18,815 nt of DNA. Origin: Firmicutes bacterium ZCTH02-B6 (GTDB taxonomy: Bacteria; Bacillota; Limnochordia; Limnochordales; ZCTH02-B6). Of the stretch, positions 1-6,189 are shown piece by piece. A program made the translations under genes and the position numbers. Position 1 is the stretch's first letter. Every line of letters begins with the position of its first letter. The DNA lies in assembly GCA_002159155.1 (NCBI GenBank), contig LZRQ01000046.1, positions 1-18,815 of the forward strand, given 5' to 3'. The notes under the pieces are model-generated. The model was not told the DNA's origin and searched no databases. It saw only the letters and a list, made by a program, of their open reading frames with translations.

Positions 1-1302
1 CATCAGCGCCATGCCGATGAACCACAACCACGCCTGCAGCCTCGCCATGCCGGGCGAGTACAGCGCGCGGCCCGTCAGGTACGGGATCAGCCAGTACGTG
101 ATGCCCATGAACGACAGCGTCACGGCGGTCCCGACGGTCAGGTGGAAGTGGCCCACCACCCACAGGGTGTTGTGCACCAGCAGGTTCATGTTGTACGAGG
201 CGTTGATCAGGCCGCTGACGCCGCCGAGGGCAAACAGGACCATCGCCAAGAGCTGCGCACCGACCGCCGGGTCACCCCACGGCAGGCGCGTCACCCAGCC
301 CAAGAGCCCCTTGCCGCCCCGGGCCCGTCCGCCGATCTCCAAGGAGGCCAACACCGTAAACGCCGTCATGGCGCTGGGCATAAACACCGCGAACGTCAGG
401 AAGGCGTGGATGGCCTTGTAACCCTCGGACACGCCGGGGTCCAGGTACTGGTGGTGGAACCCGACCGGCAGCGACAACGGGATGAACAAGAGGAACGCCA
501 AGCGCGCCAGCTGCTCGCTGAACAACTTGCCGCCCGCCTGCTTGGGGAGCATGAAGTACCAGGAGATGTACGCCGGCAGCAGCCAGAAGTAAACGATCGG
601 GTGGCCGGTCAGCCAGAACAACGTCCGCGTGAGCAACGGGTCAACACCCGGCAGCCACCCCAGGGACCACGGGATCAGGAACCCGACGAACTCGATGGCG
701 ATGCCGACCGACGCCAGGGTCCACATGATGAGCGTGGCGTTGGCGGCAAAGGCGATCAAGGGCAGCTTTTTGCCGGGGTTCTCCCGCCGCCAGGCCAGCG
801 TGGTGCGCACGGTGATCAACAGCATCAGCCACGTGCCCACCACGACCAGGGCGAGGCCCAAATAGTACAGCGGGTGGGCCTGCAACGGCGCGTAGGACGT
901 GAACAGCACCGACGCCTGGTTGGTGAACAGCGTGTAGTCCACCATCACCACGCCGACGGCCATGAGCCAGAACGTCACCCAGCCCAGGCCCGCGGGCTCC
1001 AGCGGGCGCTCAAGGCCGCGGCCCACGACAAACAGCAGGAACCCGCCGATGAAGCACGTGGTGAACACGAGGACGTTGAAGACCCCGTGGATCGACAGGC
1101 CCTGATAATAGTGCCGGATCAAGGGAACGTAGGCGTACAGGTCGATGCCCGCGTGCTCCATCCCCTGCATGAAACCGAGCAAGACGCCAATCAGCAGGTG
1201 GGCGAAGCCTACGGCGATGAACGCGAGCGACAGCTTGCGCTCGGACTCGGGCACGAGGTACGCGTCGCCCCGCGCTACTACACGGCTCGTGGTCGCTGCC
1301 AT
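1..1302 (-). CDS. cbaA: ba3-type cytochrome c oxidase subunit I (partial, C-terminus off the left edge)
   Basis: This is the catalytic subunit of a B-type heme-copper oxidase, which reduces oxygen to water at a heme a3-CuB centre in the membrane and pumps protons. The 434 visible residues hold all ligands: His72 (low-spin heme), His234 and Tyr238 in GHPIVYF (CuB and the crosslinked Tyr), His283-His284 in GFHHQYLDPG (CuB), and His385 and His387 in HNTLWVVGHFHLTVG (a3 and low-spin heme). From memory, these positions are the Thermus thermophilus ba3 numbering shifted by zero or one, so the family call is firm. The ATG lies one base after the subunit II stop, with GGAGG nine bases upstream inside the subunit II gene, so the two are translationally coupled. 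Thermus subunit I is about 560 residues, so roughly 125 are missing beyond the window. High oxygen affinity is a family property, not seen here. Confidence 0.97.
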   Translation of the reverse strand, partial: MAATTSRVVARGDAYLVPESERKLSLAFIAVGFAHLLIGVLLGFMQGMEHAGIDLYAYVPLIRHYYQGLSIHGVFNVLVFTTCFIGGFLLFVVGRGLERPLEPAGLGWVTFWLMAVGVVMVDYTLFTNQASVLFTSYAPLQAHPLYYLGLALVVVGTWLMLLITVRTTLAWRRENPGKKLPLIAFAANATLIMWTLASVGIAIEFVGFLIPWSLGWLPGVDPLLTRTLFWLTGHPIVYFWLLPAYISWYFMLPKQAGGKLFSEQLARLAFLLFIPLSLPVGFHHQYLDPGVSEGYKAIHAFLTFAVFMPSAMTAFTVLASLEIGGRARGGKGLLGWVTRLPWGDPAVGAQLLAMVLFALGGVSGLINASYNMNLLVHNTLWVVGHFHLTVGTAVTLSFMGITYWLIPYLTGRALYSPGMARLQAWLWFIGMALM

Positions 1303-1303
1303 C

Positions 1304-1777
1304 TCACAACGCCTCCACAATCACGCGGCCGCTCATAAAGTGGTGGCCGGCGCCGCAGTACTCGTGACACACAAACAGGTACTCCCCGGGTTCGGTAAAC
1401 GTGTAGGTCGCCTTGGCCACCTGGCCCGGGATAATCATCAAGCTGACCGTGGTGTTCTGGATCTTGAAACCGTGGATAATGTCCTCGCTGTGGATGTAGA
1501 AAGTGACGGTCGAACCGGCGGGAATCCGGATCTCGGACGGGTTGAAGTTCCAAACCCGGGCCCGCATGTTGACCTCATAGCGCCCCGGCGCCAGTTGCCG
1601 CACCCAGCCCTCGTTGATGTCATGAGGGCCCGCGGCCGCGGTCGGCAGCAGCTGGTCACTAAGGCCGGGGAGCCGGACGCCCAGCACCGCGGAGCTGAAA
1701 CCGAGCATGACCGCGAACACGATCAGCAGGACGCCGGACAATGTAATCCACATTCGTTCATGTCGATCAATGTGCAT
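1304..1777 (-). CDS. cbaB: ba3-type cytochrome c oxidase subunit II, CuA domain
   Basis: This subunit receives electrons from cytochrome c at the binuclear CuA site and passes them to subunit I. The protein has 157 residues: one N-terminal membrane anchor (about residues 9-33) followed by a cupredoxin domain on the outer face. The CuA ligands are complete: His102 (IIHGF), Cys137, Glu139 (backbone), Cys141, His145 and Met148 in the segment CHEYCGAGHHFM. The single transmembrane helix and short length match ba3 subunit II (about 168 residues in Thermus) rather than the two-helix subunit II of aa3 oxidases. The start has a good ribosome site, GGAGG seven bases before the ATG. It is followed one base later by subunit I and preceded by subunit IIa. 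Confidence 0.96.
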   Translation of the reverse strand: MHIDRHERMWITLSGVLLIVFAVMLGFSSAVLGVRLPGLSDQLLPTAAAGPHDINEGWVRQLAPGRYEVNMRARVWNFNPSEIRIPAGSTVTFYIHSEDIIHGFKIQNTTVSLMIIPGQVAKATYTFTEPGEYLFVCHEYCGAGHHFMSGRVIVEAL

Positions 1778-1839
1778 GGCCTTACCTCCGCACGAAAAGA
1801 GTGCCTGGCCTTGCCTCCGTCAACAGGCTTGGCGCGGTT

Positions 1840-1977
1840 TCAGCTCCGCGCGAGCATGACCCAGTACATGTAACCCCACAAGGCCGCGATCAGTGCGGCA
1901 TACCCCAACAAGATGGTCCACGTACCCATTGGTGCATCCACCGAGTTTTTGGCATCTGGCTTCGACGGGCGGGCCAT
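1840..1977 (-). CDS. cbaD: ba3 oxidase subunit IIa-like single-helix protein (45 aa)
   Basis: This 45-residue reading frame begins MARPSKPDAKNS, has one hydrophobic helix (about residues 19-41, TWTILLGYAALIAALWGY) and ends MLARS. It has an excellent ribosome site (AAAGGGGGTGA about four bases before the ATG). Size, single helix, position directly before subunit II and the end in a short A-R-S/G tail resemble subunit IIa of the Thermus ba3 oxidase (34 residues), a helix that packs against subunit I where a second subunit II helix sits in other oxidases. Sequence similarity over such a short helix is weak, so the call rests mainly on context. Many gene finders would miss it. Confidence 0.8.
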   Translation of the reverse strand: MARPSKPDAKNSVDAPMGTWTILLGYAALIAALWGYMYWVMLARS

Positions 1978-1995
1978 CGCGTCACCCCCTTTCCG

Positions 1996-2778
1996 TCAGC
2001 GCGGGTAGCACATGAACAGGTGCGCGGTTTCGTAGATCAGGCGGCTCGCGCCCTCCGCCTGCGCCTCCTTGACTAAGAGGCCCAGGTCCCGGGCGAGCCG
2101 GGATCCGCTCACGTTGCGCACCCCGTACCGGCCCCGCACATAGCCGAGGTCGTCCACCACCACCATGGTGGGTTCGTAGACGACGGCGGGTGCCTGCGCC
2201 CCGTCGTCCAGTCCGAAACCAGGCTGCCCGTCCCCGGGAGCCTGGGTCGTCCCCACGTAGATGCCAAAGCCGCCGCCCACCACCAGCCGGGTCGTAACCG
2301 GGGCGCCGCTGAGCATGGCCACGTCCAGCCGCTCCGGCAGCGGCAGCCGCTCGGTCAAAGCCCCCATCGCGGCCGCGTCGTCCCGCTCGGGGTCCGGTGT
2401 GATCCAGGCGACGTGTACCAGTTCTTGCCATCCCCGCTCTTGCACGAGCGCGTCCAGCTCGTGCAGGAGCGGGACGATGGCCTCGGCGGCCTGCGTATCC
2501 CACGCGGCCGCGACGACATACACGTTGACGGGCAAGGCACGGTCAGGAAAGCGGTAGGCCGTGCCATTGTGATCGACCATGTCAAAGGCGGGCACCGCCT
2601 GCCCGCGGGGCAGCACTTGCACCGGCCGCCCCAGTGCGAAGTACAGGACGCCAGCGGCCAAAAGCAGTCCTACACAAGCCGCCCCGAGTGTAAGACGGCG
2701 TCGACGTTGTGCGTCGATATCGTTTATTTGAGCAAGATGGGCTTGTCCTGGAAGCCCGGCTTCTCTGGCCACTGGCAT
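1996..2778 (-). CDS. Sco/SenC-fold membrane-anchored protein lacking the copper ligands
   Basis: The protein (260 residues) has a basic N-terminus, one membrane anchor (about 30-50) and a thioredoxin/Sco-like domain: a P-F-D-M-V-D-H-N-G-T-A-Y-R-F strand pair (64-77), then a strand-helix segment around VYVVAAAWDTQAAEAI where Sco proteins carry CxxxC, and VVYEPTMVVVDDLG (199-212) where they carry the third ligand His. Here the CxxxC region reads W-D-T-Q-A and the His is replaced, so none of the three copper ligands remains. The C-terminus ends H-L-F-M-C-Y-P-R, with His253, Met256 and Cys257. It lies just upstream of subunits IIa, II and I, so a role in oxidase assembly is likely. Start: the ATG at 2778 has AAGGGG only one base away; the in-frame GTG at 2772 would be at seven bases and may be the true start. 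Confidence 0.75.
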   Translation of the reverse strand: MPVAREAGLPGQAHLAQINDIDAQRRRRLTLGAACVGLLLAAGVLYFALGRPVQVLPRGQAVPAFDMVDHNGTAYRFPDRALPVNVYVVAAAWDTQAAEAIVPLLHELDALVQERGWQELVHVAWITPDPERDDAAAMGALTERLPLPERLDVAMLSGAPVTTRLVVGGGFGIYVGTTQAPGDGQPGFGLDDGAQAPAVVYEPTMVVVDDLGYVRGRYGVRNVSGSRLARDLGLLVKEAQAEGASRLIYETAHLFMCYPR

Positions 2779-2812
2779 TCCCCTTGCTCATTCGAGTTTT
2801 GTTGCATTTCTT

Positions 2813-2820
2813 ACCTATAC
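2813..2820 (-). promoter_or_regulatory. possible -10 region upstream of the oxidase genes
   Basis: A small A+T-rich island (about 2795-2820) stands out from its GC-rich surroundings. On the minus strand it contains GTATAGGT, a fair -10 (TATAGG), 30-40 bases before the Sco-like gene. I see no matching -35. This is a weak call. Confidence 0.25.
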
Positions 2821-2847
2821 CCTGCGTTCCTCCGCACAGGGCGGCCA

Positions 2848-2874
2848 GCGGGGCCGCCAGGCCAGCGGCCCCGC
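2848..2874 (-). terminator. strong GC hairpin after the PCu(A)C gene
   Basis: A perfect 10-bp inverted repeat (GCGGGGCCGC / GCGGCCCCGC) with a 7-base loop lies 45-70 bases past the PCu(A)C stop. There is no T-run on the minus strand, so it may act as a partial terminator, an mRNA-stabilising 3' hairpin or an attenuator between the chaperone and oxidase genes. Confidence 0.5.
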
Positions 2875-2918
2875 GCTTCACATTCCAGCAGTCCTTACAA
2901 GCGCCCGGCGCCCGTCAC

Positions 2919-3461
2919 CTAATGCCCGTGCCCGGCATGGGCATGGGCGTGATCGTCGTGGCCTTCCCCGGGCTCACCTTGGCTGACGGGAACCACGAGC
3001 TCCAAGACGCCCCCGTCGGCGGCCGAGATCCGCACCGTGATGGACTGGCCGATCTCCAGGTCACGGGTCAAGCCCAACAGCATCAGATGCAGCCCACCGG
3101 GCTTTAGGCTGACGCTCTCCCCGGCAGGGACGACCAGGCTGTCGACGTGGTGCATCTGCATGTTCTGCACCAGCCGCCCGTCGACCATGGCCACCTCCAT
3201 GACCGTCTCGTGGATCTCAGCCATCCGGGCGGCGTCGGTTTCCGCCGCCACCAGCACGACGTCCGCCGCGCCGTGATTGGTGATGGTAAAGTACACGGCG
3301 CTGTTGTCCCCCGCAGGGGCCGGCCGGACCCACGCGCCGGTTACCTCGACGTGTTCAAAGGAGCCGCCGGCCTGAGCCCAGGCCAGGGCGGCCGCGCCGG
3401 CCAAGACGGCCAGCGCCAGCGCAATTTTAACAGAAACCGCTTTGCGCGGCATGGAACCCAT
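2919..3461 (-). CDS. PCu(A)C copper chaperone (DUF461 family), exported, His-rich tail
   Basis: PCu(A)C proteins are periplasmic or surface Cu(I) carriers that, with Sco, load CuA of cytochrome oxidase. The product (180 residues) begins with a signal-peptide or anchor segment (K-A-V-S-V-K-I then hydrophobic residues to A-W-A-Q, about 7-30). The metal-site pattern is present: His84 (AEIHETVME), Met92, Met103, then His125 and Met127 in GGLHLMLLG; Met103 and His125 are separated by the family's 21 residues. The tail from about residue 168 has six His in 13 residues (H-D-D-H-A-H-A-H-A-G-H-G-H), probably extra metal binding. Start: the ATG at 3461 follows GAGGAGGG by about ten bases; an upstream in-frame ATG at 3494 has no ribosome site. 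It sits between Sco and the ligand-less Sco-like protein. Confidence 0.92.
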   Translation of the reverse strand: MGSMPRKAVSVKIALALAVLAGAAALAWAQAGGSFEHVEVTGAWVRPAPAGDNSAVYFTITNHGAADVVLVAAETDAARMAEIHETVMEVAMVDGRLVQNMQMHHVDSLVVPAGESVSLKPGGLHLMLLGLTRDLEIGQSITVRISAADGGVLELVVPVSQGEPGEGHDDHAHAHAGHGH

Positions 3462-3521
3462 GTTTGGCAGTCCCTCCTCAAATCCGTGCGTCACGCCATG
3501 CGTGCGTCAACAGGCAGCCCG

Positions 3522-4145
3522 TCAGATGATCCGCCGCAAGTCCGCAGCCATGTCCTGGGGCTCGACGCCGAACGGAAAAGCCAAAACAAGCCGGCCCCGC
3601 GGGTCGATGACAAAGCTGAGCGCGGTGTGGTTGACCCAGTAGCCGACGGGCGAGTTTTCGTTGGGCACCTTTTCAACGTAGATGCCGTAGTCGGCCAGCA
3701 CCGGCGCCAGCTGCTCGGGGCTGCCCCACAGGCCGTAAAACGACGGGTCAAACCGGTTGACGTACTCCCGCAGCCGTTCGGGCGTGTCGTACTCCGGATC
3801 GACCGTCACAAACACAAAGCGCACCTTGTCCGCCAGCGGCCCCAGATCGCGCTTGACCTGCGAGTAGTAGATCAGCGTCGCGGGACAGACGTCCGGGCAG
3901 TTGGTGTACCCAAAGAAGAGCATCACCGCCTTGCCCCGCTGATCGGCCAGGCGGAACGTCTGTCCGTGCTGGTCGATGAGCCCCAGCTCGGGAGCCGGTT
4001 GGGGCGGATCCAGCACGAAGCCGTGAAAAGCCTGTTGCGACAGGGGCTTGGGACCCCAAAGCGTCCAGGCGCCCCAGCCGAGCAGGCCGATAAGTACAAT
4101 GAGGGCGGCCAGGAACCCAAGCCGCCGCGTTCTAGTCCGGGTCAC
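3522..4145 (-). CDS. sco: Sco1/SenC-family copper chaperone for cytochrome oxidase
   Basis: Sco proteins are membrane-anchored thioredoxin-fold proteins that deliver copper to, or reduce the cysteines of, the CuA site in oxidase subunit II. This one has 207 residues: a basic N-terminus, one membrane helix (about 9-31), then the Sco domain with Cys83 and Cys87 in TNCPDVCPAT and His173 in VNHTALSFVID, which is the complete ligand set. The VTVDPEYDTP segment (113-122) is typical of the family. Start: a GTG at 4145 has GAGGTGA seven bases upstream; an in-frame ATG at 4205 has no ribosome site and would add 20 residues. The gene leads the chaperone-oxidase run on the minus strand, and it is the active partner to the ligand-less homologue two genes downstream. 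Confidence 0.95.
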   Translation of the reverse strand: MTRTRTRRLGFLAALIVLIGLLGWGAWTLWGPKPLSQQAFHGFVLDPPQPAPELGLIDQHGQTFRLADQRGKAVMLFFGYTNCPDVCPATLIYYSQVKRDLGPLADKVRFVFVTVDPEYDTPERLREYVNRFDPSFYGLWGSPEQLAPVLADYGIYVEKVPNENSPVGYWVNHTALSFVIDPRGRLVLAFPFGVEPQDMAADLRRII

Positions 4146-4371
4146 GAAAATTTCACCTCGTCTCCCCCAGTATGCATCTTTGCGGATCACGGGCCGGAGG
4201 AACAAGATTGGTATGTCCCATCCCGGAGGGACATTTGTCTCTCTGGGGCCCGGGACACACGTCCGCGCGGCGCCCCACCGGCGGTCAAGCCCGTCCGGCG
4301 GGAGGCAATGCCCCGGCGCTCCGGGCGTTCATGACAGGAGGGCTTGTCTTGTGTGCTCGGTTGATGTGGGC
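4146..4371 (-). other. 226-bp gap before sco
   Basis: This gap holds no convincing gene. It includes a direct repeat of CCGGCGG (within 4275-4303) and a G/C-rich stretch around 4220-4260 with limited self-complementarity. I could not identify a -10/-35 pair that I trust, and there is no TGTGA-type operator of the kind seen at 7413 and 10160. Confidence 0.4.
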
Positions 4372-5535
4372 TTACGCGCCGCGCCAGGGAGAAAACAGGC
4401 ACCAGGGATCGGGGCCCAGCGGGTCTCCGGTCACGGCGTAGGCCCGGGCGCGGGAACCGCCGCAGATGGCCCTGTACGGGCATAAGCCGCATTTGCCCCG
4501 CAAGCGCCCCTCGTCCTTGAGGACCGCAAACACCGGCGCCCGGCGGTAAATGTGGAGCAAGGGCCGGGAACGCACGTTGCCGGCCGGCAACTTAAGCCAC
4601 CGCGACGGGTAGACGTCGCCCGAGCGGGTGACAAACAGCATCCCGCGGCCGTCCCGCAGGCCAAGGCGATTTCCTGCCGGCGTGCGGCGGATCTCCGCCA
4701 GCGGCACGCCCTGGTCCCGCAGGCGCTCAAATACGAGGCGGTGCCATTGGGGACCGTTGATGGTGGTGATGGAAAACGGCGCATCCGGCGCCAGTTTATC
4801 CAGCCAACGCATCACCACCCCGTACTGCCACGCGTTGACGGTGCGCCCCGGCGGGGTACCCGGCACGGGCAGCGGGAACTCGAGGGCCCATTCCGCCGCC
4901 CCCAGCTCGACAACGAGTTGGGACAGGGCCTCTAACCCCATCATGGTCGTCTCGGTCACCCGCGTCAATATCCGCAGGCCGAGACCGGCCTCGTGCACCC
5001 ACCGGACCGCCGCCAGCGTGCGGTCAAAGCTGCCGGGCTCGCCCCGCTCCGCGTCGTGGACGGCTGCGTCGCCCGCGTCCAGGCCGAGTGAAACGCAGCG
5101 GGCGCCGGCGCGGGCCAGCCGCTGGACGGCAGCGGCTGATAGCCGCCCGGTGGGGCACAGGTGGACCGTGATATGGATCCCGAGGGCGGCGCCGTGGGAC
5201 ACGATCTCCGCCAGGTCCGCGCGCTCAAGGGGATCCCCGCCGGTGATGAGCACCTCCGGCGGAGGGTTGGAAAACGCCTTCACCTGCTCCAAGAGCTGCT
5301 GGGCTTCGACCGTGGTCAACTCGGCCGCGTGCCGCTCGGTGATGGGGTGCACGCGGCAATGACGGCACGTGAGGGCACAGGCGCGGGTCAATTCCCATTC
5401 CACCACAACCGGGGCGCGCGCGTACCGCTTGCCGGGCAGCGGCGCCGTGGACAGGACACGGGGCGCGGCGGGGCGAATCGCGCCGGTAAACGTGGACGAA
5501 GGGGTGTCAACAAACATGAGCTCGCCGTCCGGCAT
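4372..5535 (-). CDS. radical SAM / SPASM-domain protein (NirJ/AhbD-like, TIGR04053-like)
   Basis: Radical SAM enzymes cleave S-adenosylmethionine with a [4Fe-4S] cluster to start radical chemistry. Numbered from the ATG at 5535 (387 residues), the cluster motif is Cys53-x3-Cys57-x2-Cys60 (CALTCRHC), followed by a GGDPL SAM-binding segment. The C-terminus has a SPASM-like set, Cys349, Cys352, Cys358 and Cys379, with CGGSRARAYAVTGDP between them. That tail is typical of the NirJ/AhbC/AhbD group in heme d1 and alternative heme synthesis and of the uncharacterised TIGR04053 subfamily. The substrate is unknown; no other heme-pathway gene is visible. Start: GGTGAG lies five bases before 5535; an upstream ATG at 5556 has no ribosome site, and a third ATG lies at 5517. 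The 5' end overlaps the divergent OsmC gene. Confidence 0.85.
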   Translation of the reverse strand: MPDGELMFVDTPSSTFTGAIRPAAPRVLSTAPLPGKRYARAPVVVEWELTRACALTCRHCRVHPITERHAAELTTVEAQQLLEQVKAFSNPPPEVLITGGDPLERADLAEIVSHGAALGIHITVHLCPTGRLSAAAVQRLARAGARCVSLGLDAGDAAVHDAERGEPGSFDRTLAAVRWVHEAGLGLRILTRVTETTMMGLEALSQLVVELGAAEWALEFPLPVPGTPPGRTVNAWQYGVVMRWLDKLAPDAPFSITTINGPQWHRLVFERLRDQGVPLAEIRRTPAGNRLGLRDGRGMLFVTRSGDVYPSRWLKLPAGNVRSRPLLHIYRRAPVFAVLKDEGRLRGKCGLCPYRAICGGSRARAYAVTGDPLGPDPWCLFSPWRGA

Positions 5536-5962
5536 GTCTCTCACCGTCCAATACATAGGTGGAATGTCGTTCGTCGGCCGCGGTCCCTCCGGTCATCCGA
5601 TTCCGATGGATGCCGCGCAGGAGGTGGGCGGCGGCGACACGGCCGCTCGCCCGATGGAGCTCATCTTGGCGGCCTTAGGCGGCTGCAGCGGGATCGACGT
5701 GGTCCACATCCTGCGCAAGATGCGCATCCCGTATGACGCGCTGGAGATCCGGCTCCACGGCACGCGACGGGACGAGCACCCCCGGCGCTTCACCGCCATC
5801 GAAGTGGAGTACGTGTTCCGCGGCGCCGGGCTGTCCGAAAAGCGGCACCGCCTCGAGGAAGCGGTGCGGCTGTCCCAGGAAAAGTACTGCTCGGTGGCCG
5901 CCATGCTCAACCAGTCGGCCGAGATCAGCTGGCGCGTAACCATCGAGGAGAACGCACAGTAA
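5516..5962 (+). CDS. OsmC/Ohr-family protein
   Basis: OsmC-family proteins are cytoplasmic thiol peroxidases that remove organic hydroperoxides with two cysteines, or less-studied relatives (YhfA group). The product (148 residues) has the N-terminal beta segment (MSLTVQYIGGMSFVGRG), the helix ELILAALGGCSGIDVVHILRKM with Cys57, and KYCSVAAML with Cys125, the two expected positions. A conserved R-R-F-T-A-I-E-V-E-Y strand lies between them. The 148-residue length is normal for the YhfA-like branch. Start: the ATG at 5516 has AAGGGGTG about nine bases upstream; a second ATG at 5534 has no ribosome site. An open frame extends upstream to 5369, but it only shadows the radical SAM gene. The gene is divergent from and overlaps the radical SAM gene, and precedes the Crp/Fnr gene by 227 bp. 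Confidence 0.9.
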   Translation: MSSPSGMSLTVQYIGGMSFVGRGPSGHPIPMDAAQEVGGGDTAARPMELILAALGGCSGIDVVHILRKMRIPYDALEIRLHGTRRDEHPRRFTAIEVEYVFRGAGLSEKRHRLEEAVRLSQEKYCSVAAMLNQSAEISWRVTIEENAQ

Positions 5963-6031
5963 ACGATGGTCCCCCTTTCAGCATGGCAGTGCCCTCAGGC
6001 AGGGGAAACGGGCGATCGTCTAAGCGAGCCC

Positions 6032-6068
6032 GGGACAACTGTCCACGTTGTCCGTGGACGGTTGTCCC
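6032..6068 (+). repeat. 37-nt near-perfect inverted repeat between osmC-like and crp-like genes
   Basis: The left arm GGGACAACTGTCCACG (6032-6047) and the right arm CGTGGACGGTTGTCCC (6053-6068) are reverse complements except one T/G position, which still pairs as G-U in RNA, around a 5-base loop (TTGTC). This gives a 16-bp stem. TTGTCC recurs within it (6048, 6062, and inverted at 6033). No T-run follows. It could be a strong hairpin ending the osmC-like transcript, or a DNA operator. Confidence 0.85.
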
Positions 6069-6120
6069 AACGGCCGCCGTGCCGGGCTGCGGGACGGCAG
6101 CGCCTGCGGGGGCAATGTGG

Positions 6121-6189
6121 GGCGATGGGATAGGATCGCCGGGAAACCGGCAGCGCCGGCTTTTCTCCGGCCCGGAAAGGGGAATCCCC
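6121..6189 (+). promoter_or_regulatory. structured leader of the Crp/Fnr gene with a hairpin over the ribosome site
   Basis: Four short hairpins follow one another directly before the start codon: GGCGAT/ATCGCC (6121-6126 with 6135-6140), GCCGG-GAAA-CCGGC (6138-6151, a GNRA loop that shares GCC with the first hairpin and so competes with it), GCCGG/CCGGC (6155-6159 with 6167-6171), and GGGG-AAT-CCCC (6179-6189). The last contains the ribosome site AAAGGGG and ends at the base before the ATG at 6190. The overlap allows alternative folds, as in attenuators or RNA switches, but I recognise no known riboswitch class. Confidence 0.5.

Noticed and set aside
142..1338. A 398-codon open frame on the plus strand opposite oxidase subunit I
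   Set aside because: The minus strand has all heme and copper ligands at the expected positions; the plus-strand product has no domain character.
3147..4334. A 395-codon open frame on the plus strand opposite the PCu(A)C and Sco genes
   Set aside because: It runs across two real genes and the gap between them, and shows no family features.
5983..6189. An N-terminal extension of the Crp/Fnr protein in the same open frame
   Set aside because: The stretch overlaps the 37-nt palindrome and the hairpin leader, has no ribosome site at its ATG, and Crp/Fnr proteins normally start where the ATG at 6190 puts this one.
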